DNA from: Pseudomonadaceae bacterium
GTDB lineage: Bacteria > Pseudomonadota > Gammaproteobacteria > Pseudomonadales > Pseudomonadaceae
DNA: 54,539 bases
Reading direction: 5' to 3'
NCBI GenBank assembly: GCA_019745275.1
Contig: JAIETJ010000029.1
Location: forward strand, 1 to 54,539
Below are positions 26,168-35,553 of this stretch, in pieces (within the stretch, counting starts at the first letter, position 1; each line of letters starts with the position of its first letter). Position numbers and translations under genes: made by a program. A model generated the notes under the pieces. That model saw nothing but the letters and a program-made list of their open reading frames with translations. It had not been told where the DNA came from and did no database searches.

Positions 26168-27186
26168 CTGATCACGCCTTACTGTTAATTAATCTGGGTT
26201 CGCCGGCCTCGCCACAAGTGGCGGATGTGCGCAGTTATCTTAACGAATTTTTGATGGACCCTTATGTGATCGATTTGCCGTGGCCGCTGCGGCGCTTATT
26301 GGTGTCATTGATTTTGTGGAAGCGTCCTGCCGCTTCCGCCCATGCCTACGCGTCTATCTGGTGGCCTGAGGGCTCACCGCTGGTGGAAATCAGTCGGCGC
26401 CTGCAAACCTTGATGAAAGGCCAGTGGCGGCACGGCCCGGTGGAGTTGGCCATGCGTTACGGCGAGCCATCGCTCGACACAGTTTTACAGCGCTTGGCGG
26501 CGCAGGGCGTTCGCCGGGTGACCTTGGCGCCCCTGTACCCACAGTTTGCTGACAGCACCGTGACCACCGTGATTGCAGAAACCCAGCGGGTAGTGGCTGA
26601 GCGCAAGTTGGATCTGCAGTTTTCACTTTTGCAGCCGTTTTATCAGCAGCCGGAATACATTGAGGCTTTGGCCGAGAGCGCCCGTGCGCACTTGGCCCAA
26701 GGTTTTGATCACTTGCTGCTGAGCTTTCACGGCTTGCCCGAGCGTCATCTGCACAAGCTTGACCCGAGCGGGGAGTGTTTAAAAGGTCCGGATTGCTGCC
26801 GCACGGCCTCACCTGCGGTGTTGGCCAACTGTTATCGCGCTCAGTGCGTGCGCAGCGCCGAGTTGCTGGCGGCCAAGTTGGGGCTGCAACCTGAGCAATG
26901 GTCGATGTCGTTTCAGTCGCGTTTAGGTCGGGCTAAGTGGATCGAACCCTACACCGAGGCGCGCCTCACCGAGTTAGCCGGGCAGGGGGTGCAGAAACTC
27001 TTGGTCATGTGTCCGGCATTTGTCGCCGACTGCATCGAAACCTTGGAAGAAATCGGCATTCGCGGCCGCGAGCAGTTTCAGGCCGCCGGGGGCGGTGAGT
27101 TGCTGCTGGTGCCCTGCTTAAACGAGCAAGCAAGCTGGGGCGTTGCGCTCAATAAGTTGTGCGAGCGCGCGCCCTTGAGTCTATAA
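26164..27186 (+). CDS. hemH: Ferrochelatase
   Basis: A 340-residue enzyme that inserts ferrous iron into protoporphyrin IX, the last step of haem synthesis. The catalytic His is in [11 protein letters not shown] (H189) and the acidic patch is [17 protein letters not shown] cysteine-rich segment (C205, C211, C212, C223, C228) replaces the DPYxxxC loop of E. coli-type enzymes; I recall this as the usual Pseudomonas form, and it may bind an iron-sulfur cluster. Start ATG 26164 overlaps the previous stop. It is followed by convergent uraA. Confidence 0.95.
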   Translation: MTDHALLLINLGSPASPQVADVRSYLNEFLMDPYVIDLPWPLRRLLVSLILWKRPAASAHAYASIWWPEGSPLVEISRRLQTLMKGQWRHGPVELAMRYGEPSLDTVLQRLAAQGVRRVTLAPLYPQFADSTVTTVIAETQRVVAERKLDLQFSLLQPFYQQPEYIEALAESARAHLAQGFDHLLLSFHGLPERHLHKLDPSGECLKGPDCCRTASPAVLANCYRAQCVRSAELLAAKLGLQPEQWSMSFQSRLGRAKWIEPYTEARLTELAGQGVQKLLVMCPAFVADCIETLEEIGIRGREQFQAAGGGELLLVPCLNEQASWGVALNKLCERAPLSL

Positions 27187-27196
27187 ACTGGCGCAC

Positions 27197-27226
27197 GCGG
27201 ATGTGCTTCTGATAGCTCGCATCCGC
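27197..27226. terminator. Weak hairpin between hemH and uraA
   Basis: GCGGATG (27197-27203) pairs with CATCCGC (27220-27226) around 16 bases, between convergent genes. There is no T run, so it is only a possible transcription end. Confidence 0.3.
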
Positions 27227-27246
27227 GGTAGGGCTTAGCCGTGTGG

Positions 27247-28503
27247 TTAAGCCTTTTGGCGCCCCATCGCATGACCTGGCAGCAGTAAATTAAGCGCGAT
27301 GGCGACGATGGCGCAGAGGGCGATGCCCTTGAGGCCAAAGTCATCCGGCCCGGTGCCGCTGCCGATCAATACGCCGCCAATGCCGAACACTAAAGTCACC
27401 GAGACAATTACCAAGTTACGCGCCTCGCTGAGGTCGACCTGATGGCGAATCAGGGTGTTCATGCCCACTGCCGCGATAGTGCCGAACAACAAACAGAGGA
27501 TACCGCCCATTACCGGCACGGGAATGCTTTGTAGCAGTGCGCCGAATTTGCCGACAAACGCCAAGCTGATGGCAAACAGCGCCGCATAGGTCATGATTTT
27601 TGGGTTGTAGTTTTTCGTCAGCATTACCGCGCCTGTGACTTCGGCATAGGTGGTGTTCGGCGGGCCGCCAAGCAAACCTGCGGCGCTGGTGGCCAAGCCG
27701 TCGCCAAGCAAGGTGCGGTGTAAGCCGGGGCTTTTCAGGTAGTCGCGACCGGTCACGCTGCCCACCGCGATCACCCCGCCAATGTGCTCAATGGCAGGTG
27801 CCAGTGCGGCCGGGACGATAAACAGAATCGCCTGCCAGTTGAACTCCGGTGCGGTGAAATTCGGCAGCGCCAGCCAAGGTGCTGCGGCGATGGCTGCGGT
27901 GTCGACCACACCAAAGATCAACGCCAAGGCAAAGCCCACCAGCACGCCAGAGATGATTGGCACTAAGCGGAATATACCCTTGGCAAACACCGCCACTATC
28001 AAGGTAGTGAGCAGCGCGGGCATGGAAATCAGCATGGCGGTGCGGTAGGCAATCAGCTCGGTGCCATCACCACTCTTGCCCATGGCCATATTGGCGGCAA
28101 TCGGCGCCATGGCCAAGCCTATGGAAATGATCACCGGGCCGATCACCACCGGCGGCAGTAAGCGGTCAATAAAGCCGGTGCCTTTGATCTTCACGGCCAA
28201 ACCGAGAAAGGTGTACACGAAGCCGGCAGCTATGATCCCGCCCATGGTTGCCGCTAAACCGAACTGACCTTTGGCGAGAATAATCGGGCTGATAAAAGCA
28301 AAGCTGGAGGCGAGAAAAACCGGCACTTGGCGTTTGGTCACCAACTGAAATAACAAGGTGCCAAAGCCTGCGGTGAACAACGCCACATTGGGGTCGAGGC
28401 CGGTAATCAGCGGCATCAATACCAGTGCGCCGAACGCCACGAAGAGCATCTGTGCGCCGGCTAGTGCTTGGCGCCAGACTGGATCGTTAAATTCACTGGG
28501 CAT
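27247..28503 (-). CDS. uraA: Uracil:proton symporter
   Basis: A 418-residue inner-membrane permease of the nucleobase:cation symporter-2 (NAT/NCS2) family with about 14 membrane segments, many readable as Gly/Ala-rich hydrophobic runs. The family signature region includes PAALAPAIEHIGGVIAVGSV and LLGGPPNTTYAEVTGAV. It imports uracil for salvage by the product of upp, which lies two bases upstream on the same strand (start ATG 28503, upp stop 28506). The pair matches PA4647-PA4646. Confidence 0.93.
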   Translation of the reverse strand: MPSEFNDPVWRQALAGAQMLFVAFGALVLMPLITGLDPNVALFTAGFGTLLFQLVTKRQVPVFLASSFAFISPIILAKGQFGLAATMGGIIAAGFVYTFLGLAVKIKGTGFIDRLLPPVVIGPVIISIGLAMAPIAANMAMGKSGDGTELIAYRTAMLISMPALLTTLIVAVFAKGIFRLVPIISGVLVGFALALIFGVVDTAAIAAAPWLALPNFTAPEFNWQAILFIVPAALAPAIEHIGGVIAVGSVTGRDYLKSPGLHRTLLGDGLATSAAGLLGGPPNTTYAEVTGAVMLTKNYNPKIMTYAALFAISLAFVGKFGALLQSIPVPVMGGILCLLFGTIAAVGMNTLIRHQVDLSEARNLVIVSVTLVFGIGGVLIGSGTGPDDFGLKGIALCAIVAIALNLLLPGHAMGRQKA

Positions 28504-28505
28504 GT

Positions 28506-29144
28506 TCAGGCGTCTTTTTGTTTGGTGCCGAAAATTTTATCGCCGGCATCACCAAGGCCGGGAATGATGTAGCCGTGCTCGTTCAGGCACTGATCGATTG
28601 AGGCGGTGAAGATCATTACCTCGGGGTGAGCCTTGTGCACGGTTTGAATACCTTCCGGGGCGGCCACTAACACCATGGCGCGAATCTCTCTGCAGCCCGC
28701 ACGTTTTAGCAGGTCGATGGTGGCGACCATTGAACCGCCGGTGGCCAGCATCGGGTCGATGATCAGCGCTAGGCGCTCGTCGATTTCCGGCACCAGCTTT
28801 TCCAAGTAAGTGTGTGCTTCGAGGGTTTGCTCGTTACGCGCCACGCCCACGGCGCTGACCTTGGCACCGGGAATCAAGCTAAGTACGCCATCCAACATGC
28901 CGATACCGGCGCGCAGAATCGGCACTACAGTAATTTTCTTGCCGGCGATTTTTTCCACTTGTACCGCACCGCACCAGCCTTGGATTTCGATGCTTTCCAG
29001 AGGTAGATCGGCAGTCGCTTCGTAAGTCAGCAGGGCGCCGACTTCTTGCGCCAGTTCGCGAAAGTTCTTAGTGCTGATATCGGCGCGGCGCATCAGCCCT
29101 AGCTTGTGACGGATCAGGGGATGGCGAATTTCACGAACAGGCAT
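28506..29144 (-). CDS. upp: Uracil phosphoribosyltransferase
   Basis: A 212-residue salvage enzyme that joins uracil and PRPP to give UMP. Visible motifs are [15 protein letters not shown] (N-terminus), [10 protein letters not shown], the PRPP loop [12 protein letters not shown] and the uracil-binding C-terminus [20 protein letters not shown] 29144 (MPVREIRHP) is preferred to the in-frame ATG two codons upstream because it matches the family. First gene of the upp-uraA operon. Confidence 0.97.
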   Translation of the reverse strand: MPVREIRHPLIRHKLGLMRRADISTKNFRELAQEVGALLTYEATADLPLESIEIQGWCGAVQVEKIAGKKITVVPILRAGIGMLDGVLSLIPGAKVSAVGVARNEQTLEAHTYLEKLVPEIDERLALIIDPMLATGGSMVATIDLLKRAGCREIRAMVLVAAPEGIQTVHKAHPEVMIFTASIDQCLNEHGYIIPGLGDAGDKIFGTKQKDA

Positions 29145-29230
29145 GGGCAAGGCTCCGGCGCTAGGATAAAGGCGGGGTTAGATTAAGCCGCCGCTGGACT
29201 AATTGCAGTCGTTGCGTGTGCAGCGCTAGG

Positions 29231-29294
29231 CTAGCAGCCTGTCGGGCTTAGGTCTTTCCCTCGCTACGGCCGCCTAAGGCCGACAGGCTGCTAG
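29231..29294. repeat. 22-bp near-perfect inverted repeat
   Basis: The 22 bases 29231-29252, beginning CTAGCAGCCTGTCGG, are repeated in inverted orientation at 29273-29294 with a single mismatch, separated by 20 bases. It lies between the divergent upp and hpt genes and has no T run. It resembles mobile or repetitive palindromes of Pseudomonas intergenic DNA rather than a terminator. Confidence 0.7.
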
Positions 29295-29377
29295 TTTACC
29301 TATTGCACTTGCTGCTTGTCCGATTGGTCAGTATCTTGCGGTGCTTTTTTATTGGCTTATTGCAGAGGAAATACACT

Positions 29378-29935
29378 ATGTCGGTTGATCTGGCACACAT
29401 CCGTCAAGTTATGGCTGAGGCCGATTGTCTGTACAGCGAAGCTCAGTTGGAGGCGGCCATTGATCGGGTAGCGTTGGCGATTAACGCCGAGTTGGCGGAG
29501 CGCAATCCGGTGGTGTTCTGCGTGATGAACGGCGGTTTGGTGTTTTCCGGCAAGTTGCTGACCAAGCTGAATTTTCCGCTGGAACAGTCGTACCTGCACG
29601 CTACGCGTTATCGCAATGCAACCAGCGGTGGCGAGTTATTTTGGAAGGCTAAGCCGGAAATCTCCTTTATTGACCGCGATGTGTTGATCATCGACGACAT
29701 TCTCGACGAAGGTCACACCCTCGGCGCGATCATCGATTTTTGTCGGCATGCGGGTGCTAGCGCGGTGCACACCGCCGTGTTGATCGATAAAACTCACGAC
29801 CGCAAAGCTCGCCCCGAGCTAAAGGCGGACTACGTCGGTTTGCATTGCATCGATCGTTATATCTTCGGTTACGGCATGGATTACAAGGGTTACTGGCGTA
29901 ATGCGGCCGGCATTTTTGCAGTTAAAGGCATGTGA
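29378..29935 (+). CDS. hpt: Hypoxanthine-guanine phosphoribosyltransferase
   Basis: A 185-residue purine salvage enzyme. The PRPP-binding loop reads VLIIDDILDEGHTLGA at about 112-127, and PVVFCVMNGGLVFSGKL is the upstream phosphate-contact loop; the C-terminus has IFGYGMDYKGYWRN. ATG 29378 has AGAGGAA upstream and is preferred to the extension to 29303. It is divergent from upp, giving a nucleobase salvage locus together with uraA. Equivalent to PA4645. Confidence 0.92.
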   Translation: MSVDLAHIRQVMAEADCLYSEAQLEAAIDRVALAINAELAERNPVVFCVMNGGLVFSGKLLTKLNFPLEQSYLHATRYRNATSGGELFWKAKPEISFIDRDVLIIDDILDEGHTLGAIIDFCRHAGASAVHTAVLIDKTHDRKARPELKADYVGLHCIDRYIFGYGMDYKGYWRNAAGIFAVKGM

Positions 29936-29937
29936 AA

Positions 29938-30423
29938 ATGCCAGCACTTAGCTTTCTCGACCAGCGGCTGTTTACCGATTTGGCCGCACACGCGGCGACC
30001 AATCCGCGCCTGCGTCAGCACCATAACCTGCATTACATGAGTGATCCTTGCCACCGTATGGTGGTGGGCTTGCAGCCGGGCAGCTATATTCCGCCGCATC
30101 GGCATTTGGCCGAGGATAAAGCCGAGACCTTGCTGGCGTTGCAGGGCTGTTTTGGTTTGCTGATCTTTAGTGAGGCGGGCGAGGTCGTGGAAAAGCGTTT
30201 GCTGCAAGCCGGTGGCGAGTGCGTTGGTGTCGATCTGCCGCCGGGGGTGTTTCATGCACTGGTGGTGCTGGCCGCCGATAGCTTGTTATTTGAGTGCAAA
30301 GCCGGGCCGTATCGGCCGATTACCGCCGCCGAGCTAGCGCCTTGGGCGCCTGTTGAGGGGGCGCCCGAAGTGCCGGCGTACTTGGCGTGGATGCAGGGGC
30401 AATTTATCCCCGGCGCTATTTAG
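29938..30423 (+). CDS. WbuC-family cupin
   Basis: A 161-residue cupin-fold protein. The metal site is readable as GSYIPPHRHLAEDKAETLLALQG (His, His, Glu pattern, about residues 42-64) and LPPGVFHALVVL supplies the second motif. WbuC-type cupins lie in O-antigen clusters in other species, but here the gene is next to hpt (start two bases after its stop), so the physiological link is unclear. ATG 29938 is used; a GTG two codons earlier is possible. Confidence 0.82.
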   Translation: MPALSFLDQRLFTDLAAHAATNPRLRQHHNLHYMSDPCHRMVVGLQPGSYIPPHRHLAEDKAETLLALQGCFGLLIFSEAGEVVEKRLLQAGGECVGVDLPPGVFHALVVLAADSLLFECKAGPYRPITAAELAPWAPVEGAPEVPAYLAWMQGQFIPGAI

Positions 30424-30479
30424 CGTTTTGCCAACTTAAACTGACGTACCCAGCTTGATCGACTTAGGCGCAGCGCGCT

Positions 30480-32204
30480 TTAGTCCTGCGTGGATGCCGC
30501 CGACAACCAGCGCAAGGCTTTGGCGCGGGCTTGCTGGTGGTTGTTAACGTAGGCCAGCAGGCCGTCTTCGCGCTTAATATGGGCCCGGCGTAATTTGCGC
30601 CGTACGCCTGGCGAGCTGCCCAGAAAAATCAGCCCCATCTGTTGTTTGCGATAGTCGCGCAGTACGTTGTCGAGCGCTGCCAGCGCGGTTAAATCAAGCA
30701 ACGGCACGGCACTGATGTCGACAATGACCACCTTTACCTCGGGGCTGAAGCGTCGCAGCGTACTGAGGGCTTTCTCCGCGGCGGCAAAAAACAGCGGGCC
30801 GCGAATGGCGTACATCAACACCTGCTCGGGCAGGTCTTTGAGGGCGTGGTGCTGGTCCTTGTTGACCGCCTCGGTGTCGGTTAATTCGCTCATGCGCTTG
30901 ATAAACAAAGCGCAGGCCAGCAGCAGGCCGACGCCAACCGCCAGCACCATGTCGAACAGCACGGTCAGAATCAGGCAGGTCAGCAGCACCAACACGTCAC
31001 TGCGTGGAGCGATGCGCAGGGTGTGCAGCACATGCGCCGGCTCGCTCATATTCCACGCCACCATCAGCAATAACGCCGCCAGCGCCGCCATCGGCAGATA
31101 ACTGAACAGCGGGGCCAATAATAAGATGGCCACCAGCACTACGCCGGCATGGATGATGGCCGCCAGTGGCGAGAACGCTCCGGCGCGTACATTGGCGGCG
31201 CTGCGGGCGATGGCGGCGGTGGCCGTGATGCCGCCAAATAGCGGGGCGATCAGGTTACCCAAGCCTTGGCCAATCAGCTCAGCATTCGGGTCGTGTTTGC
31301 TGCCGGTCATGCCGTCGGCCACCACCGCGCACAGCAGCGATTCAATCGCCCCGAGCATGGCGATGGCAAAGGCCGGGGCCAGCAGTTGGCGGATCAGCTC
31401 GAACGACAGTCGCAGTGGTTGACCATCGGCGGCTGGCAATTGCCAAGGCCAGGCAAAGCTCGGCAGGAACGGTGGAATGCCGGCATGGGTTACGCCGTCG
31501 AGGCTGTAGCTAAAGCGCTCGCCGAGGGTCGCCAGCGGTATGCCCAGATATTCGAGGGTCAGGCCGGCCAAGGTGCCGACCGCCAGTGCGGCCAAATGAC
31601 CGGGGACTTTCGGCACCCAGCGCGGCCAGATCAGCAATACCGCTAAGCTGATGGCACCGACTAAGGCATCGCCCATATGTGCGCTGGGCAGGGCGCTGAG
31701 CAATACCTGTAGTTGTTCCACGTAATGCAACGGCTGGCTGCTGAGGGTCAGGCCGAGCAGGTCTTTGAGCTGCAAGGTGGCAATCACCACGCCGATCCCG
31801 GCCGTAAAACCCAAGGTTACCGGGTAGGGCACAAACTCGATCAGCCGGCCGCAACGCGCCAGCCCCAGGGCAATCAGGATCAGCCCGGCGAGCATGCTGC
31901 ACAGCAACAGCCCGGCTAAACCATATTGTTGGGTGATCGGCAGCAAGATCACCACAAAGGCGGCGGTGGGGCCGGACACGTTAAAACGTGAGCCGCCCGT
32001 CAGGGCGATCAGAGGGGCGGCCACCAGTACGGTGTACAGGCCGTATTGCGGTGCCACCCCGATCGCAATGGCCAAGGCCATGGCCAGTGGGATGGCAATA
32101 ATGCCGACAGTGAGCCCGGCGGCTAAGTCGCCGCGCAAAGCGTTGAGCGAATAGCCGGCGTGCAGGGTTTGCCGCCAAGCGGCGAACAGCGGCGGTCGTT
32201 GCAT
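30480..32204 (-). CDS. SulP family anion transporter with STAS domain
   Basis: A 574-residue inner-membrane transporter. It has about 11 hydrophobic segments, with the SulP mark GVAPQYGLYTVLVAAPL-like sequence near 45-65, and a cytoplasmic STAS domain at about 455-560 (VKVVIVDISAVPLLDLTALAAL). SulP proteins carry sulfate, bicarbonate or dicarboxylates, and the substrate cannot be told from sequence. Downstream of ATG 32204 no operon partner exists. It is convergent with the cupin gene. Confidence 0.93.
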   Translation of the reverse strand: MQRPPLFAAWRQTLHAGYSLNALRGDLAAGLTVGIIAIPLAMALAIAIGVAPQYGLYTVLVAAPLIALTGGSRFNVSGPTAAFVVILLPITQQYGLAGLLLCSMLAGLILIALGLARCGRLIEFVPYPVTLGFTAGIGVVIATLQLKDLLGLTLSSQPLHYVEQLQVLLSALPSAHMGDALVGAISLAVLLIWPRWVPKVPGHLAALAVGTLAGLTLEYLGIPLATLGERFSYSLDGVTHAGIPPFLPSFAWPWQLPAADGQPLRLSFELIRQLLAPAFAIAMLGAIESLLCAVVADGMTGSKHDPNAELIGQGLGNLIAPLFGGITATAAIARSAANVRAGAFSPLAAIIHAGVVLVAILLLAPLFSYLPMAALAALLLMVAWNMSEPAHVLHTLRIAPRSDVLVLLTCLILTVLFDMVLAVGVGLLLACALFIKRMSELTDTEAVNKDQHHALKDLPEQVLMYAIRGPLFFAAAEKALSTLRRFSPEVKVVIVDISAVPLLDLTALAALDNVLRDYRKQQMGLIFLGSSPGVRRKLRRAHIKREDGLLAYVNNHQQARAKALRWLSAASTQD

Positions 32205-32441
32205 GGAAAGGCTCGCTGCGGAGTCGGTGCTTGATTATAAAACGGCGTGCTTGGCTGAACCGCGCTAATCGCAGTTTTTAACGCACCGCGAGCCAGCATT
32301 TGCGCCTGTTAGGCGCACACTTTTGGCGCTTTGCGTAGGTTATAGGTGGCCGGCCAAGGCTTGCCGGTGCGTGCGCGTTGAGCCCGGAGCGGGCCGAGGG
32401 GTAAACTGTCGGCCTGAAAAAACGATGCAGTGGAGCGAGTG

Positions 32442-32729
32442 ATGCGTAAAGACAAGAAACAGGTGATCGGCGAAGAGATTGCCGATGAGCCGATTAAGCT
32501 GTTCCTGGCCGTTGAGCCGGCTGATGCTACACCGCCGTCCTTGCACAAACTGATCAAGGCTTACCGTGGTCTGCGAGTGGATGACTTCGAGCGTTTTGTC
32601 GGTTTTTTTCTCGCCGCCGGTTTTGATCTGAACGCCACCGACGCCGACGGCCATGATTTTGTTGCCCTGATCGCCGACCAGCGTATGGCCGAGCCCTACA
32701 TTGATGTGATCAAGGCCGCCCGTGCTTGA
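32442..32729 (+). CDS. PA4642 family protein
   Basis: A 95-residue soluble protein starting MRKDKKQVIGEEIADEP, which I recognise as the PA4642 family of Pseudomonas. It has no known function and no catalytic motif; the C-terminal FERFVGFFLAAGFDLNATDADG resembles an ankyrin-like helix pair. ATG 32442 is preferred over the earlier in-frame start because GGAGCGAG precedes it. Its stop overlaps the GTG of the next gene. Confidence 0.85.
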   Translation: MRKDKKQVIGEEIADEPIKLFLAVEPADATPPSLHKLIKAYRGLRVDDFERFVGFFLAAGFDLNATDADGHDFVALIADQRMAEPYIDVIKAARA

Positions 32730-33342
32730 GTTACCCAAGCTATGCCGCGTCGCCGGGCTAACGCTGCTCTGCGGCGCTTTGCTGGGCGGTTGCAGCAGCA
32801 CCCGGCCGCCGACACAGCAAGAGGATGTATGCCTGATTTTTGCTGAGAAGCCCGAATGGCATGATGCCGCCGCAGACGCCAGCAAACGCTGGGGCACCCC
32901 GGTATTTGTGCCGATGGCGATGATGTATCAAGAGTCGAGCTTTCGCGCCGATGCGCGCCCGCCGATGCGTTATTTTCTGGGCATCATTCCCTATGGTCGG
33001 GCCAGCACCGCCTACGGCTATGCGCAGGTTAAGGATGAAACCTGGGCGGATTATCAGCGCCAAACGGGCAATAACTGGTCGAGCCGCGATGATTTTGCCG
33101 ATGCCATCGACTTTATGGGCTGGTACACCAGTAAAACCCAAAAGGTAAACGGTATTTCCAAATGGGATGCCTACAACCAATACCTCAATTATCACGAGGG
33201 CTGGGGTGGCTTTAGTCGCGGCAGTCACTTGCAAAAAGCCTGGTTGCTGCCGGTGGCGCGCAAGGTCGATGACCGCTCTAGACGCTATTCGATGCAGTAC
33301 AACGGCTGTAAAGACAACCTAGCCAGCAGTAGTTGGTTTTAA
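32722..33342 (+). CDS. Lytic-transglycosylase-like lipoprotein
   Basis: A 206-residue envelope protein with signal peptide and lipobox LGGC (C24). The mature part starts with a transglycosylase SLT-like fold: catalytic-type glutamate E71 in MMYQESSF, then ASTAYGYAQVKDETW and the NYHEGWGGF motif typical of such enzymes. It probably cleaves peptidoglycan at the outer membrane. GTG 32722 overlaps the PA4642 stop by eight bases and no other start is in frame nearby. Corresponds to the gene after PA4642. Confidence 0.85.
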   Translation: MLELPKLCRVAGLTLLCGALLGGCSSTRPPTQQEDVCLIFAEKPEWHDAAADASKRWGTPVFVPMAMMYQESSFRADARPPMRYFLGIIPYGRASTAYGYAQVKDETWADYQRQTGNNWSSRDDFADAIDFMGWYTSKTQKVNGISKWDAYNQYLNYHEGWGGFSRGSHLQKAWLLPVARKVDDRSRRYSMQYNGCKDNLASSSWF

Positions 33343-33763
33343 TCGGCTTAACTGAATTGAACTGCGTCGAAAGGTCGCGGTTTGCTTGGGTTCGACGGCG
33401 ATGCCGAGATAAATGTGATCAGTGGATGCTACTTACGCATTTATTGCGTTAAGCAATGCGTCATTAATGGTATCGTTCGCGCCGCAAAAATAACGCCCTT
33501 ATAGGGGCCTGTTCTGTGCAGAAATGGCAGCGTCGGGAGATATCCGGATGAGTGTCAATAAGCTGTTGAGCTGAAACCAGTCGCGTGTTTGTCTCCGGTT
33601 GTGGGGCTGGTTAAGGTGTATGCAGGGGGCTATTAGTTATCTGGAAGTTACCTCTTCCTGGCCCTAAATACGTCTGGCGGACAGTAACTATCGGTTGGTG
33701 CTGGCTCAACAAAGCGAGCCGCTCCAGCGTGATGCAGCAGATTTCGATTGTGGAGATGCGGTA
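33343..33763. other. 421-bp intergenic region upstream of mqo
   Basis: No coding frame with family features is visible. The stretch holds an imperfect stem at 33435-33461 (ACGCA ... TTGC, GTTAA, GCAATGCGT) and ordinary AT-moderate sequence. A short in-frame extension of mqo from 33695 lacks a ribosome site. The region probably holds the mqo promoter, but I cannot place its boxes. Confidence 0.4.
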
Positions 33764-35266
33764 ATGGCGCAAAACGATAACCAAGCAGTAGATGTGGTGT
33801 TGGTTGGGGCTGGCATCATGAGCGCGACGCTCGCCGTGCTGCTCAAAGAGCTGGATCCGGCGATTAAGCTGGAAGTGGTCGAGTTGATGGATGCCGGGGC
33901 GATCGAAAGCTCCAATCCATGGAACAACGCCGGTACCGGTCATGCGGGCTTGTGTGAGCTTAATTACACACCGCAAGCTGCCGACGGTTCAGTCGAGATC
34001 AAAAAGGCCGTTAGCATCAACGCCATGTTCGAGGAGTCCAAGCAGTTTTGGGCCTACTTGATCGAGAAGGGCACCTTCGGCTCTGCGCAAAGTTTCATTA
34101 ACCCAGTACCGCATCTCAGTTTTGTGCGCGGCGAAGAAGACATTGGTTTTCTTAAGTCGCGTTTTGCCCAGATGAGTCAGCACCATTGCTTCAATGGCAT
34201 GGAATATTCCGAAGACCGCGCCACCCTCGCGCAGTGGATGCCCCTGATGATGCCAGGCCGCGCTGACGATGAGCCGGTCGCAGCCACCCGCGCCCTCGGC
34301 GGCAGCGACGTTAACTTCGGCGCGCTGACTAATCAGCTGTTGCATTTTCTGTCTGAGCAAGACCACACCGAGGTTAAGTACTGCAACAAGGTCGTCGGCC
34401 TGGACCGCAGCGGTGACGGTTGGAAAGTCGCCATTAAAGACCTGAACAGCGGCGTAACCCGTAAAGTGCAATCGCGCTTTGTGTTCCTCGGCGCTGGCGG
34501 CGCGGCCTTGCCGCTGCTGCAGATGTCCGGTATTCCAGAGGGCAAAGGTTTCGGCGGCTTCCCGGTGAGTGGTCAGTGGCTGCGTTGCGATAACCCTGAA
34601 GTGGTCAGCCAGCATCAAGCCAAGGTCTACAGCCAAGCCGATGTCGGTGCGCCGCCGATGTCGGTGCCGCACCTAGATACCCGTATGGTTGAGGGGAAAA
34701 AATCCCTGCTGTTCGGGCCTTACGCCGGTTTTACCACCAAGTTCTTGAAGCACGGTTCGTTCCTCGACCTGCCGCTGTCGATTCGCCCGAGCAATATCTT
34801 GCCGATGCTGGCGGTAGCTCGGGATAACTTTGACCTGACCAAATATTTGGTTGGCGAAGTGCTGCAGTCGCAAGACCAGCGTCTGGAAGCCCTGCGTAAG
34901 TTCTACCCGCATGCCAAGGCCGAAGATTGGCGCTTAGAGACAGCCGGTCAACGCGTGCAGATCATCAAAAAAGACCCCAAGAACGGTGGCATTCTGCAGT
35001 TCGGCACCGAGTTGGTAGCCAGCGCGGATGGCAGCTTGGCGGCCTTGTTGGGCGCATCCCCAGGTGCATCGGTGACGGTTTCGATCATGCTTGATTTGAT
35101 CCAGCGTTGCTTCCCTGAGCAAGCCCGCTCCGAGCAGTGGCAGTCACGCTTGCAAGGCATCTTCAAGGCGAATGCCAAGACCCTAGAGACCGACGCTGAG
35201 TGCTACCGCAAGGTGCAGGCAGCCTCGGACCAAGTGCTGGGCCTTGGCCCGGTCGCGGCGGCTTGA
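33764..35266 (+). CDS. mqo: Malate:quinone oxidoreductase
   Basis: A 500-residue membrane-associated flavoprotein that oxidises malate to oxaloacetate and passes electrons to quinone, the TCA alternative to malate dehydrogenase. The FAD motif is [17 protein letters not shown] (residues 13-29); [20 protein letters not shown] is the Mqo signature. Length is normal. ATG 33764 is chosen with GGAG eight bases upstream. Orthologous position to mqoB (PA4640). Confidence 0.96.
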   Translation: MAQNDNQAVDVVLVGAGIMSATLAVLLKELDPAIKLEVVELMDAGAIESSNPWNNAGTGHAGLCELNYTPQAADGSVEIKKAVSINAMFEESKQFWAYLIEKGTFGSAQSFINPVPHLSFVRGEEDIGFLKSRFAQMSQHHCFNGMEYSEDRATLAQWMPLMMPGRADDEPVAATRALGGSDVNFGALTNQLLHFLSEQDHTEVKYCNKVVGLDRSGDGWKVAIKDLNSGVTRKVQSRFVFLGAGGAALPLLQMSGIPEGKGFGGFPVSGQWLRCDNPEVVSQHQAKVYSQADVGAPPMSVPHLDTRMVEGKKSLLFGPYAGFTTKFLKHGSFLDLPLSIRPSNILPMLAVARDNFDLTKYLVGEVLQSQDQRLEALRKFYPHAKAEDWRLETAGQRVQIIKKDPKNGGILQFGTELVASADGSLAALLGASPGASVTVSIMLDLIQRCFPEQARSEQWQSRLQGIFKANAKTLETDAECYRKVQAASDQVLGLGPVAAA

Positions 35267-35282
35267 GCGTAACGCGTTGAAT

Positions 35283-35308
35283 AAAACCGCCCTTCGGGGC
35301 GGTTTTTT
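35283..35308 (+). terminator. Rho-independent terminator after mqo
   Basis: ACCGCCC and GGGCGGT flank the stable tetraloop TTCG, preceded by AAAA and followed by TTTTTT, starting 17 bases after the mqo stop. Confidence 0.93.
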
Positions 35309-35354
35309 ATTTTCGGCAATGGCTCGCGTGCGTAGCTCGTTATAGGCTGCAGTT

Positions 35355-35395
35355 GATGACGGATTGTTCGCTGCGCTCCTGAATCCGTCCTACGT
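35355..35395. repeat. REP-type palindrome related to the RAYT-flanking elements
   Basis: GACGGATT (35358-35365) and AATCCGTC (35382-35389) pair around TGTTCGCTGCGCTCC-like sequence and are followed by CTACG. This is the arrangement of the palindromes at 53477 and 54374, with two stem base pairs changed in a compensatory way. A partial extra copy of the right half (CTCCTGAATCCGTC) follows at about 35398-35411. Confidence 0.7.
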
Positions 35396-35553
35396 TTCTC
35401 CTGAATCCGTCAGACGTCCTGTGCAGTTGGGTCTTTGCGGCGGCGGGGTGGAACCCAATGCTTGGGCGTCGGTCAAAAACTGCCGTTGCTGTCAGCTGCG
35501 CAGCGCCCTCGTTATACTGTCGGCATTTGCCGTCCACCCTTGGAGAGATGAAC

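Noticed and set aside
33989-34672. Long frame antisense to mqo
   Set aside because: Mirror frame of a well-supported gene with strong codon bias; no family features or ribosome site.
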